Assembly (NCBI GenBank): GCA_027604665.1
Contig: JADGIZ010000576.1
Location: 1-11,649 of the forward strand
Reading direction: 5' to 3'
Length of the DNA: 11,649 bases
From: Polyrhizophydium stewartii
Taxonomy: Eukaryota; Chytridiomycota; Chytridiomycetes; Rhizophydiales
The notes beneath the pieces are model-generated. The model saw only the letters and a program-made list of their open reading frames with translations. It was not told where the DNA came from and searched no databases. The position numbers and the translations under genes are program-made. Position 1 is the stretch's first letter. Each line of letters opens with the position of its first letter. Shown here piece after piece: positions 1 through 7,956 of this stretch.

Positions 1-225
1 GAGGAGGGACAAGAGTGCGCAGGCGGGTGGGTGGGCAGCGGCGGTGAGGTGTGAGGCCACTTGGCGCACGCGAGGGGGACACGGGTTCGTGTCGAGCGAC
101 GCCGGCCGCCGGGTGCAGGCGCAGGCGCAGCACCGGAGCAGGGTCCCGGCGGTGCCGCCCCTTGGCGCGCTGCTGAGCCGGCCACAGCGGCGGGCCGGGG
201 TGTGCGCGAGGCGCTGGCCACGCAC

Positions 226-276
226 CTGCTCCGCGGGCTCGGGCTCGTCGAAGCTCGCCCGGAGGAAGATCACCAT
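226..276 (-). CDS. Candidate first coding exon of a gene leaving the left edge (low confidence)
   Basis: On the minus strand an ATG at 276 opens a 17-codon stretch that reads MVIFLRASFDEPEPAEQ. It ends in phase 0 at 226 directly before a GTGCGT donor, the donor type used repeatedly elsewhere in this window. The rest of the minus strand to position 1 is pyrimidine-rich and holds no clear acceptor followed by a convincing exon, so the next exon would lie outside the window. I do not recognise the family. The only support is the start codon plus a good splice donor, so this could be chance. If real, the gene is divergent from the F-box gene to the right. Confidence 0.22.
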
Positions 277-473
277 GAGAGCGGCAAAGAATGCTCGCGG
301 GTCCTCTGCGAGTACGCATGCTCGACCGATGCGGCGGCTCGCTGCGTGCGGATCGCAGCGTCGCATCGCCGCAGACGGCGCGCGGATCGACGAGCTCAGC
401 GGCGCCCGCTGTGTGGTCCGGACGATGCGCCTGGCCCGCACAGCGTAGTGCATGTCGGCGACAAATCTCGGCG
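277..473. other. Possible divergent intergenic region left of the F-box gene
   Basis: This stretch lies between the candidate minus-strand start at 276 and the conservative plus-strand F-box start at 474. Several frames are open because the DNA is GC-rich, but none reads like protein. I see no RNA gene, repeat or recognisable promoter box. It may hold the 5' leader and promoter of the F-box gene. Confidence 0.3.
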
Positions 474-2626
474 ATGCAGGCATATTCACATCCTGCCCGC
501 CGTCACATGCTCCCGGGCGTGGTGCATGCTGGGCCGCCGCGCCCGCCCGACGCGCAAGCGGACCGTCAGCTCGGCCGAGCGGTTGCACTTGTGGATGCCA
601 ATAATGCACCGCAGCGACCTGCTGAGGCCCATCCCGAAGTCGATGCGGCATCACCGAGCAGTGGCGCTGGTGGCGCATCGGCCGCCATCGCGCACCAGAG
701 GTCAGTGATAGGCTTCGGCAGCACCGAACTGCCGAGCGCCGAAAACGAGGCCAGCCGTGTTGGTGTCGATCCCGCGCCGCAGCAGTGCACGCATGGCCAA
801 GAAGCGGGAAAGATCATCGCCGTCTCGACGCCGTCCGAGCGACCCATCAGCACATACGGCGCATGGGTGTCGGCGCTTCTTCGGCGGTATCCTTACGGCC
901 TACTCTCCCGAGGGCTGCATGCAGCGGGCTCCATTGTTGTCTACGGCTTCCGCATTGTGCAGCTGCTTGTGATTGCAGGCACGATCTGCAATCTGCCGAG
1001 CTTTGCTTCGCGCACACGGCGATATCTGGCGGTCATGAGACGAAAGAAACTTGCGGGCCGTGTTTGGCGAGGCGAGGCCCATTCTCTGCACAGCGCGCAG
1101 CACTGGCAGTCGGAGTGGCTCAGCAAATGGCTCTTTGGCGCACCACCCCATTCCAGTGCGGTGGGCACGACGGGTGGGATGAGCGGCCGCCCGTCGTCCC
1201 GCCCGGCGCGGATCGCAGATCTCCCCTCGGAAATCATCCTCGCCATTCTGGACCACACCGATTTTCGGTCTATTTGCCGCATGGCGCGCACCAGCCGTCG
1301 CATGAATGCCATTGCGCAGGACAACAGCCTCTGGCGCGCGCGATTCCTGCAGGACTGGAAGCTCAGGACAATCGACTTGAGCATGTCAGCCACTCCATGG
1401 TCGTCCGACACAGCGCCGGACACCTGCGGTGAGAACAGATCCCGCTCGGGCGGATGCAACGACTACCGCTCGCTGTACAAAATACGGTGGTTCACATCCC
1501 CGCGCCGGCGCGAGATGCTTTCGTTTGAGGAGAGGGCTCTACGCGAGGGGTTCTTTGGCGCTGTCGTGTGGGACGACTTTTACGAGGCGATGCAGCGATG
1601 CTACCATCTCCTCGTCACTCCGCTCAAGCTCGTAGGTCTGTTAACGTGGCCGATATATTGTGTTTGTCATTGGCGACAGAGACAGCCCACGACTCCGGCG
1701 CTCGCGTGGCTCCACTGTGGGTCGACAGCAGGTCCGACGCCACCGCTGTCCAGCAGATTCTAATGCTTGCAAGCAGACTCACTTGTCGATCTTGTACAGG
1801 AAGCGCGGCTGTGCTTCAACTTTCACGACATGCAGGTCTTCTGCCTGCTCAACATGACCTCGTTGGTGGTGCTGTTCATGCACGAGCTTGCGATCGCGAT
1901 TGCAAGGTTCGCGGACCGGACACGGGTGCGGCTCACGCCTGCCTTGCGGCTGACAAGACGGCGCAAAGCGTCAACTGCGGGCTTGTGTTTGTTGCGAGCG
2001 GTGCGCCTGCGCGATGGCTCGGCCAGGTCCCTGCTCATCTGCAAACCTATGCACGCTGGCTGGTCTGGTGCTGGCAGCTGGCGGCCCTGCCCGCGCTCGT
2101 AAGCCGTGGGACCTGTCAACGATCGAATGGTGGTGGGAGGCTGACTGGCGCACGGCACAGATCTTGTTCCACATCCAGCTTGTCTTGATTCCGTGGTCGC
2201 TTGTGAACGACAGATCTCTGCACCATTTGCTGACTGGCGCGCCGTTGCGCATCAACGAGACGCTGCTCTTTGAGATACTGAGCGGCTGCTGCGCTTGGCT
2301 ACGACTTGATCTGGTGCTCACTCACGTGCGACAGCTCAGCCCGCTCGTTTCCACGCTGACGCTGCAGATCTTGTGGGCTCCGGTGCGTCTCGCCGAGCGC
2401 GCGGCATGAGTGTGTGCTGATAATCTGCTGGACGCAGGTGGTCTGCACCGTCGAGGAGTTGGTCTTCCAGTATACAAAGGAGGAGCTCCGTGGCATGGAC
2501 GGCCCGCTCATGGCGGCGCACAACTTCATCCGCGTCTTCACGCTGTGCTTCCAGTGCTGCTTTGGGGCGGCCGCTTACGCCGGCCTGGTCGCCGTGTGGA
2601 CGATCCAGAGACGGCGGCTGCTCTGA
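474..2626 (+). CDS. F-box protein with predicted transmembrane helices
   Basis: The product is probably a substrate adaptor for an SCF ubiquitin ligase. The F-box core, encoded at about 1221-1365, starts IADLPSEIILAILDHTDF, continues with an ICRMARTSRRM helix and NSLWRARFLQDW, and is followed by YRSLYKIRW, a common arrangement in F-box proteins. Exons read: up to 1631 (GTAGGT donor), 1800 (CAG acceptor) onward, a third exon to 2325 (GTGCGA donor), then 2438-2626 with stop TGA. The intron between exons 2 and 3 is unresolved: 1926-1998 and 1987-2077 both restore the frame. Hydrophobic stretches lie near 905-1005, 1836-1900, 2155-2200 and 2535-2610, so the protein may be membrane-bound. The start is uncertain: the frame is open from 291, in-frame ATGs occur at 474, 1035 and 1179, and an extra intron at 701-782 is possible. 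I do not recognise the C-terminal half. Confidence 0.55.
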
Positions 2627-2691
2627 CGACGCGCAAGCGGCGTGCTGCCATTGACCAAATCCCATTTCATTCGTACAGAACGCCAGTCTGC

Positions 2692-3700
2692 TTAGAACTT
2701 GGCAAAGGACTTGGCACCCTTGACGACCTTCTTCTGGACCTTGAGGACGTTGAAGCGGACCGTCTTCGAGAGAGGCCTGTGCAGCAGCAACAGCAGCAAG
2801 GGCAACGACACGTCAGCAACGATAGAGCGGCCCCGCACGAGGCGACGCGAGAGCGCACCTGCACTGGCCAACCGTGACGACGTCACCGGCCTGGACGCCA
2901 ATGAAGGCGGGCGAGAGGTGGGCAGCCAGGTTCTTGTGGCGCTTCTCGAAACGGTTGTACTTCTTGATGTAGTGCAGATATTCCCTTCGGATGATGATGG
3001 TCCTCTTCATCTTGGTCGAGACGACGACGCCCGTCAGGATGCGGCCGCGGATGCTGACCGAGGCCGAGGTGAAGGGGCACTTCTTGTCGATGTAGGTGCC
3101 CTGGATTGCCTCCTTGGGGGTCTTGAAGCCAAGGCCGACCTCGTTGAACCAGCGGACGGGCTTCTTCTTGGCGTGGAAGTTGCCAAGCTGGAACTGGAAA
3201 GCCTTCTCGGTCTGCGGGCCGCGCGCCAGGCAGAGCAGACACAGGCGGGTCAGCACACGGAAAGGACGGGACAAGCGTGAACGCGCTACGGGCGGGCAGC
3301 GGCATTCGGCGGCGGTGGCAGCAGCAGCAGTGGTGTCCAGCCTTGGTCGGCTCAGAGAAAAAAAGGCTCGAGAGCGCCCGGCAGAAAGCGACGGCGCGGC
3401 GTGCCGTCGGATGGACGGTGGAGCAGCCCGCGGTGCCTCGTTCCGGCGCATGCACGTCCGCTCCGACACCGGGAAGGTGCCAGCGGCTGGCCGAGCCGCC
3501 GCAGCCGACAGAGGCGGGCGGCTGCACGCCAGAGGCACACAACTGCAGGCCGAGATACGCCGCCCGCTGCCCTGATTCTGCCTGCGCACGCGCTGGCACT
3601 GCCGCTGCCACTACCACCGCCGGTGCTGCTGCTGCCGTTGCAGCTGCTTCTGCCGCTGCCGCGCGGCAGCCGTGCGGCGTCGTCGCACCTGCTCGGCCAT
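2692..3700 (-). CDS. RPS11: 40S ribosomal protein S11 (uS17 family)
   Basis: This is a structural protein of the cytosolic small ribosomal subunit. Exons (minus strand) are 3700-3689, 3211-2859 and 2776-2692, giving 149 residues; the family is usually about 155-160. The first exon is only MAEQ. The joined N-terminus MAEQTEKAFQ matches the eukaryotic S11 start. Diagnostic segments follow: [55 protein letters not shown], and the C-terminal [14 protein letters not shown] with a basic tail ending KSFAKF. Introns are 477 bp (GTGCGA...CAG) and 82 bp (GTGCGC...CAG). Its 3' end faces the F-box gene with 65 bp between stop codons. Upstream, a CCAAT box sits about 100 bp before the ATG between two 13-bp direct repeats. 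The family assignment is secure. Confidence 0.95.
3212..3688 (-). other. Long first intron of RPS11
   Basis: A 477-bp intron follows a four-codon exon. On the coding strand it starts GTGCGACG and ends CCCGCAG. It holds CTG/CAG-type triplet tracts (around 3319-3331 and 3605-3660) and an oligo-pyrimidine run (coding strand, about 3345-3368). Long first introns just after the start codon are common in fungal ribosomal protein genes. Some S11 genes host box C/D snoRNAs, but I found no box C with a paired box D here. Confidence 0.85.
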
Positions 3701-3783
3701 GGTGTGAGTTTCGTGCGGGAAGAACGGCGCCAGCCCCGTCGCCTTCGGGTCGCTCGTCGTTTTTTTTCTTCGAGCCCGGCAAA

Positions 3784-3826
3784 AAATCGCCGACGCCGCC
3801 CATTGGCCAGAACAAATCGCCGACGC
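3784..3826 (-). promoter_or_regulatory. RPS11 upstream element: CCAAT box between two 13-bp direct repeats
   Basis: On the plus strand AAATCGCCGACGC occurs at 3784-3796 and again, identically, at 3814-3826, exactly 30 bp apart (about three helical turns). Between them lies CATTGGCC, a CCAAT box in the orientation of RPS11 (ATTGG at 3802-3806), about 100 bp before the start codon. CCAAT boxes are bound by the NF-Y/HAP complex. The repeated element is not one I recognise; a role in ribosomal protein gene control is an inference from position. Confidence 0.5.
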
Positions 3827-3865
3827 ACGTGAGCATCCCGTGACGCGGTCCTGAGGGCGCGGGCT

Positions 3866-5528
3866 TCATTCGTAATAGAGCGAAAATATGGCCTTGCTTG
3901 CGTTAAAGGTGAAGATCGAGACAAAGTACAGCACCAGCGTGAGCCCGATCGGATAGAGGAACGCAATGGTGTTCTTAAGGAATGGAAGGGCTGCGGGGTT
4001 GTATACGACGGCACGGCGTCTGCGTCAGCACCGGCGCGGGGTCTTCACAGGCGGCAGGCTGGCGCAAGTGCGACTTGCCATTGTAGCCCAGAAACGTGAT
4101 GTACCAGTAGTAGACAAACGCCACCAGATAGATGGTGTTGGCCAGCAAGCGGCAAATGAAGCCGTCGGACAACACAATCGACAAGAAGAAGAACTGGACC
4201 ACGTACGTCACGAGGAAAAATGGCACGAACGCATTGCAGTGGACGTCGAACGCGTACATCCACTCGACTGACTGGTCGACGGCGTGGATCTGCTGCTGCA
4301 GCATAAACTGGTTGGTGACGAACCTGCAGCATGCAGAGTTGCCAAGACGCACTCGCGGCATCAGCGCAGAGTCGCGACGAGAAGCAAGCTGCCGCCGCGA
4401 CCCACCATGCCGTGGTCGCAATCACAAGCCCCGCGCCAAGGAACTCGACAAACACTGTGTACGCAATCAAGCGCAGCGTGCCGAGAAAGGTGACGCTCTT
4501 GGCGATGCCGTATGCAATGGCCGCGACTGCCACACGCCCGATCCGCCAGCTCAGGTCAGATCATCGCCGACAAAAGCACAGGAGCCAGGTCGGCGCACGC
4601 ACCACACATGCACAGCGCAATGATGATGTGGAATGCCGGATCGTCGCGCGCCCAATGGTTCTTGGTCTCTGCAACGCAGATCCGGCCGAGCCATGTCCCG
4701 TGGCAAGCAAACGAATCGTGATGGTGGTGGTTGGGGGCATTGAAAGCGAGGTGGCGGCGTCAACAGCGTCAGCGACCGAGCGGAGGCTTGAGCGATGGCC
4801 TGGCGGCGGCCATGCGCGGCAGCGGCGATGGGCAAGCGTCGGCGGATCGCCGTGGCAACGCAACGGTGCATGCCGCACGGCGGCGACGGCCACCCAAGGC
4901 CAAGGGTGGAGACGCACGCTTGTTATAGTAGACGTTGCGGTATCTGCGGGTGGGCACGGCGGGCGTCAGCAAGCGGGTCCGCCAGAGCGCCCGGCGGAGG
5001 AGCGCTGCGGCGCGATGCAGCGGACACCCGCACAGCGGCCAGAGGCAGCCGGAACGAAGTCGCGGCATGCAGCGGCGTCCCCGAGGTGCAGCGGGAGCGT
5101 CGCAAGGCCAGGGAGTGCGGCTGAAGCCGAATCCTGGTCGTCTGCGCCTGCGGGAGGCGGCGGCAGGCGCGGGCGACGCCGCGCACCGAGCGACGTGGGC
5201 CAGCCGCCCACGCTGAGCGGCCGGCCGGCGTTGCGCGGCCCGAGTGCCGGCGCCTGCGAGTCGGGCGGGCAGCCACTCACACTCGGCGGGGCGAAATAAC
5301 GAGGTAGGCCATCTGCCACAGCGCGAGCTCAAAGTCCATCTGCGGGATGGACAGCATGCGGCGCAGGTACGTGCTGAAGGTCGCACCCGCGCCCGACGAC
5401 TGGCGGCGGATCCTGCGCCGCGGGTTGCTGGCGGTGCTGACGACGCTGTCCCGGCTGCCTGCGCCGCCGCCGTGCAGCGGGGCGTGGTAGGCGTGCGTGC
5501 CGGCCGAGGTGCGGCTGATGGGCAGCAT
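3866..5528 (-). CDS. UNC50: UNC-50 family integral membrane protein (Gmh1-like)
   Basis: UNC-50/Gmh1 proteins are Golgi/ER multi-pass membrane proteins; Gmh1 interacts with Arf guanine-nucleotide exchange factors, and UNC-50 is needed for nicotinic receptor trafficking in worms. Exons (minus strand) are 5528-5281, 4943-4918, 4668-4603, 4526-4406, 4323-4079 and 3990-3866, giving 276 residues; human UNC50 is about 259. Family hallmarks run in order: QMDFELALWQMAYLVISP, then VYRNVYYNKQTK and HWARDDPAF (residues 83-104), VEWMYAFDVHCNAF (173-186) and YITFLGYNALPFLKNT. About five hydrophobic helices are visible, roughly at 105-123, 131-155, 184-208, 212-235 and 244-268. The distance from DDPAF to the next conserved block equals that of the human protein, which supports the third splice choice. 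The second exon is 26 nt and the fifth intron is GC-AG. The first 60 residues are not conserved and the start is the first in-frame ATG. Confidence 0.9.
3991..4078 (-). other. GC-AG intron in UNC50
   Basis: The coding strand reads AATG/GCAAGTCG at the donor and CCCCGCAG/CCCTTCC at the acceptor. Joining them gives GYNALPFLKN, the family-conserved sequence, whereas no GT donor nearby restores it. GCAAGT is the usual consensus for the minor GC-AG class of U2-type introns. Length is 88 bp. Confidence 0.85.
4918..4943 (-). other. 26-nt microexon in UNC50
   Basis: The exon encodes only the rest of the V codon plus YRNVYYNK and the first base of Q, between a 337-bp and a 249-bp intron. It is flanked by CCCGCAG on the acceptor side and GTGCGT on the donor side. 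The joined protein VYRNVYYNKQTK matches the conserved UNC-50 motif, so the exon is very likely real although it is too short for most gene finders. Confidence 0.85.
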
Positions 5529-5854
5529 GGCAGGTTTGGATTCCGCCGCGCTCCGCGACGCAGCGACGCTCCAGAGACGGGCGCACTCGGCATCTCGCGG
5601 ACCCCACCGATGCGATCGCAAGCACAGCGGCGGGGGAGGGGAACGCACGCACACAGTCTGGGATTGGGTTGTCTTCATACGCTTTTGAGGGAACAGCAGG
5701 GGCACCCAGCGGCAGCGGCATTCGCAGAGTGCCGCGGCCGAAGGACACGACGCCGGCGAGCTCACCCCGCCCGCGCGGGCGGCCGGACGCACACCGAAGG
5801 CGCACCAGCGCCTGCGGAGCCGCTGCAGGTGGGGGGAGGGGCAGCGATCGGGTC
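5529..5854 (-). promoter_or_regulatory. Intergenic region between mL58 stop and UNC50 start
   Basis: This 326-bp gap holds the 3' end of mL58 and the presumed UNC50 promoter. A CCAAT box in UNC50 orientation (ATTGG at 5663-5667 on the plus strand) lies about 135 bp upstream of the UNC50 ATG. A pyrimidine tract followed by CTGCAG (coding strand, about 5823-5840) looks like a splice acceptor. It could belong to a UNC50 5'-UTR intron or be chance. Confidence 0.35.
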
Positions 5855-6454
5855 TCACCAAAGCGCCTTCCTGCGCATCCTGTTGACGGCACGGATCTTC
5901 TCGGACGGGTACATGGCGTCGAACTCGGCCTGCGCCTTGTCGACAAGCATGCGCACACGCTCGGGCGGGCAGCGGGTCACTCGCATGACAAAGCCCGGGA
6001 ACGTGTCGAACTCGCGCGCAAGCCGCCCGACGGTCCATGTGTCCGGGTCCTGCGAGCGCAGCTGGCGCATGCGGTCAATCTGCTCGTCGGACAGCCTCGA
6101 GCGTCGTGGGAACGAGCGCACGCGCGGCGGCAGCAGCGCCTCGATGCTCTCCGGATCGGCACCTGGCGCCGGCGCCTGCGCAGCAGTCGTGTCTGTGCTG
6201 CTGGTGGCGCCTGTCGGGAGCATGCCGGTCGTCTTCTTGAGAAAGACCAGCCGGCTGCCGTCCTGCAGCACGATGCGCTTCGTGTCGGTCGGTGTGTTGT
6301 ACGTGTAGAAGCTGCGGAGCGCGGCCGGCGCCGCCGCAGACGCGGATGCGATGCGCGTCGCACATGCCTGCGCCGCGCCGCTCGCAGAGGCGACCGCGGC
6401 CAGCGTCGTTGCCCGTACTGGCAGCGCCCTGGCCGCCAACATGGTCGTGATCAC
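5855..6454 (-). CDS. Mitochondrial large-subunit ribosomal protein mL58 (MRP-L20 family)
   Basis: This is a single-exon gene of 199 codons plus a TGA stop. Residues 1-50 form a typical mitochondrial presequence: R at positions 9, 14, 34 and 47, many A/S/T, and no acidic residue until D57; cleavage near LRSFY is plausible. The body has an ILADGS-like motif (IVLQDGSRLVFLKK). Residues 121-149 read LSDEQIDRMRQLRSQDPDTW followed by TVGRLAREF, the signature helix-turn-helix-like block of MRP-L20 proteins, and the tail is basic and ends RRKALW. mL58 is known from fungal mitoribosomes, which is the strongest taxonomic hint in the window. It is divergent from the kinase, with 127 bp between start codons. 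The family call rests on motif recognition. Confidence 0.8.
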   Translation of the reverse strand: MITTMLAARALPVRATTLAAVASASGAAQACATRIASASAAAPAALRSFYTYNTPTDTKRIVLQDGSRLVFLKKTTGMLPTGATSSTDTTAAQAPAPGADPESIEALLPPRVRSFPRRSRLSDEQIDRMRQLRSQDPDTWTVGRLAREFDTFPGFVMRVTRCPPERVRMLVDKAQAEFDAMYPSEKIRAVNRMRRKALW

Positions 6455-6581
6455 TGTCGCAAAGAACCGAAAAATGTCGCGAATATTTTACCTCAAAACG
6501 AGCCGGCCGCTGATTGGCCCATGGTGCCCGTTGGCGAGCATCGGGCGATCGAGATGACTTCCAAGCCCCGGCAGCAACCAG
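6455..6581. promoter_or_regulatory. Bidirectional promoter between mL58 and the kinase
   Basis: Only 127 bp separate the two divergent start codons. The segment has an AT-rich patch (GAATATTTTACC, 6481-6492), which is unusual against the GC-rich surroundings. A CCAAT box in mL58 orientation (ATTGG at 6513-6517) sits almost midway: 58 bp from the mL58 ATG and 64 bp from the kinase ATG. Both genes must share this regulatory DNA unless one promoter lies within the other gene. Confidence 0.5.
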
Positions 6582-7926
6582 ATGCCGCGTTGGCGCCTGC
6601 GAAAGCGCATCGCAAACGGGTCGACGGCGTCCGTCTTCATCGCCGAGCGGGACGACCCCTCCCGCGGCGACACGAAGCCCGTGTGCATCAAGGTCGTGCC
6701 GATTGCGCGCATGAGTCCAAATGAGCGCCTCCAAGCCAGGCAGGAAGGTGACAAGCGCCGCCTCACCTCGAGTCCAGGACTTTGCCATCGCACCTCTAAT
6801 GCCTGAGCGCCTTTCAGCCGTGCTGCTTCGGTTGATGAAGCCATGCCCCAGCGTCGTGCAGATTGTCGAGTCGTTCGAGGAGCACGGCGCGCTCTTCATC
6901 GTCACGGAGCTTGCCGAGCACGGTAATCTCGCACAGGCGATCCACTCCCGCTGCGGCCGATACTTTGCGGAGCGAGTCGTGCTCGCGTGGACCGGCCAGC
7001 TTGCGCGCGCGGTGGCATTCGTGCACGGCGAGCGCATCCTCCACCGGGACATCAAGACCAAGAACGTGCTTATCGACGCGGCGGACCGCATCCGGCTGGC
7101 CGACTTTGGCGCCGCGCGCAGGATCCCGTCGCTGGCGACCCGCGTGGCAGACCGGCTCACGTCGGGACGCAGCGTCGCCCTGGCCGTGACAACGATCGGG
7201 ACGCCGCTGAACATGGCGCCTGAGCTGCTGCACGGCGAGGCATACGGCGCTCCGGCCGACATGTGGGCGACTGGGTGAGCAGCCCATGCGACTTCGCACA
7301 CGCTAGAGTCAGCGCATCTCACGCTCTTGCCGGCCGCACGAACCCAGCTGCGTCATGCACCAGATGCTCGCGCTCGCACACCCGTTCGCCTCGTCAACGA
7401 TCGCCGAGCTGGTCTCAAAGGTGATTGGAGGCGGTCGGCAGGCCCTCCCGGCGCACTTATCGCGGTTCAGCGGCACGCTGGTCGAGCGCATGCTGCAGCC
7501 CAATCCCTCGCGGAGGATCACGGCCGCGCAGCTGGCCGGCGTCATCGAGGCGGTGAGCAGCGGCGTCACAGCCCATCGCGTCGGTCGATGAGATACCCCC
7601 GATCGCATGCCCACTGACGACCTCACCTGCAGCACCTTGCAACGCAGACCAGCTCTCGCTTTGACCAGATCGAGGCCGAGCGGCGCCGGCTCGAGCGCGT
7701 CTTTGGACAAAGGCAGCTGAGGCGAGCGTGCCAGCAGCTGCGCAGCCAAACTCGCCCAGAGCACGCTTCGGCAGCATCAACAGTATCCGAGTGGGCGTGG
7801 CACAGGGCCATCGTGCGGCTCGGTAGGTGGCATCGCTCTGGCGAGACGATCGCGGCAGTACGAGGCACTGAATCAAAGTTTAATCGCCCAGTGAATGACG
7901 AGGATCAGGCCTTTGATGCGCCATGA
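6582..7926 (+). CDS. NEK-like Ser/Thr protein kinase
   Basis: Exons are 6582-6747, 6818-7274, 7348-7552 and 7633-7926, giving 373 residues; all introns are GT-AG and 70-80 bp. The kinase fold is complete: a glycine-rich-loop region at residues 10-18, catalytic lysine K37 in VCIKVV, E55 as the likely helix-C glutamate, VTELAEHGNL hinge, HRDIKTKN (131-138), DFG (151-153), GTPLNMAPE (183-191) and DMWATGC (203-209). ILHRDIKTKN resembles NEK kinases, but GTPLNMAPE is not NEK-typical, so the subfamily is uncertain. The glycine loop is degenerate: only G13 remains of the three glycines. The activation segment between DFG and MAPE is longer than usual. The last exon adds 97 residues, rich in Q/R/E, possibly helical, beyond the kinase domain. 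Its exact end is less certain than the kinase core. Confidence 0.82.
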
Positions 7927-7956
7927 GGCGGCCAAACGAGGCAAGCACGAGGCCCT

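Noticed and set aside
2014..2140. Introns at 2099-2213 or ending at 2140 in the F-box gene
   Set aside because: They would remove the protein-like segment KPWDLSTIEWWW onward or be too short (about 40 bp); the two alternatives given fit the frame better.
3212..3688. Possible snoRNA inside the RPS11 first intron, as in some animals
   Set aside because: No TGATGA on the coding strand of the intron, so no box C/D candidate.
4331..5299. 322-codon plus-strand open frame across UNC50
   Set aside because: Low-complexity R/A/G-rich translation antisense to conserved UNC50 exons and introns.
5823..5858. A perfect GTGAGA donor overlapping the mL58 stop codon (TG/GTGAGA) with a pyrimidine tract and CAG 36 bp away, suggesting an extra intron and a longer mL58
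   Set aside because: At 36 bp it is about half the shortest other intron here (70 bp), and the continuation does not look like the family. The ALW ending fits as the C-terminus. Kept as a single exon.
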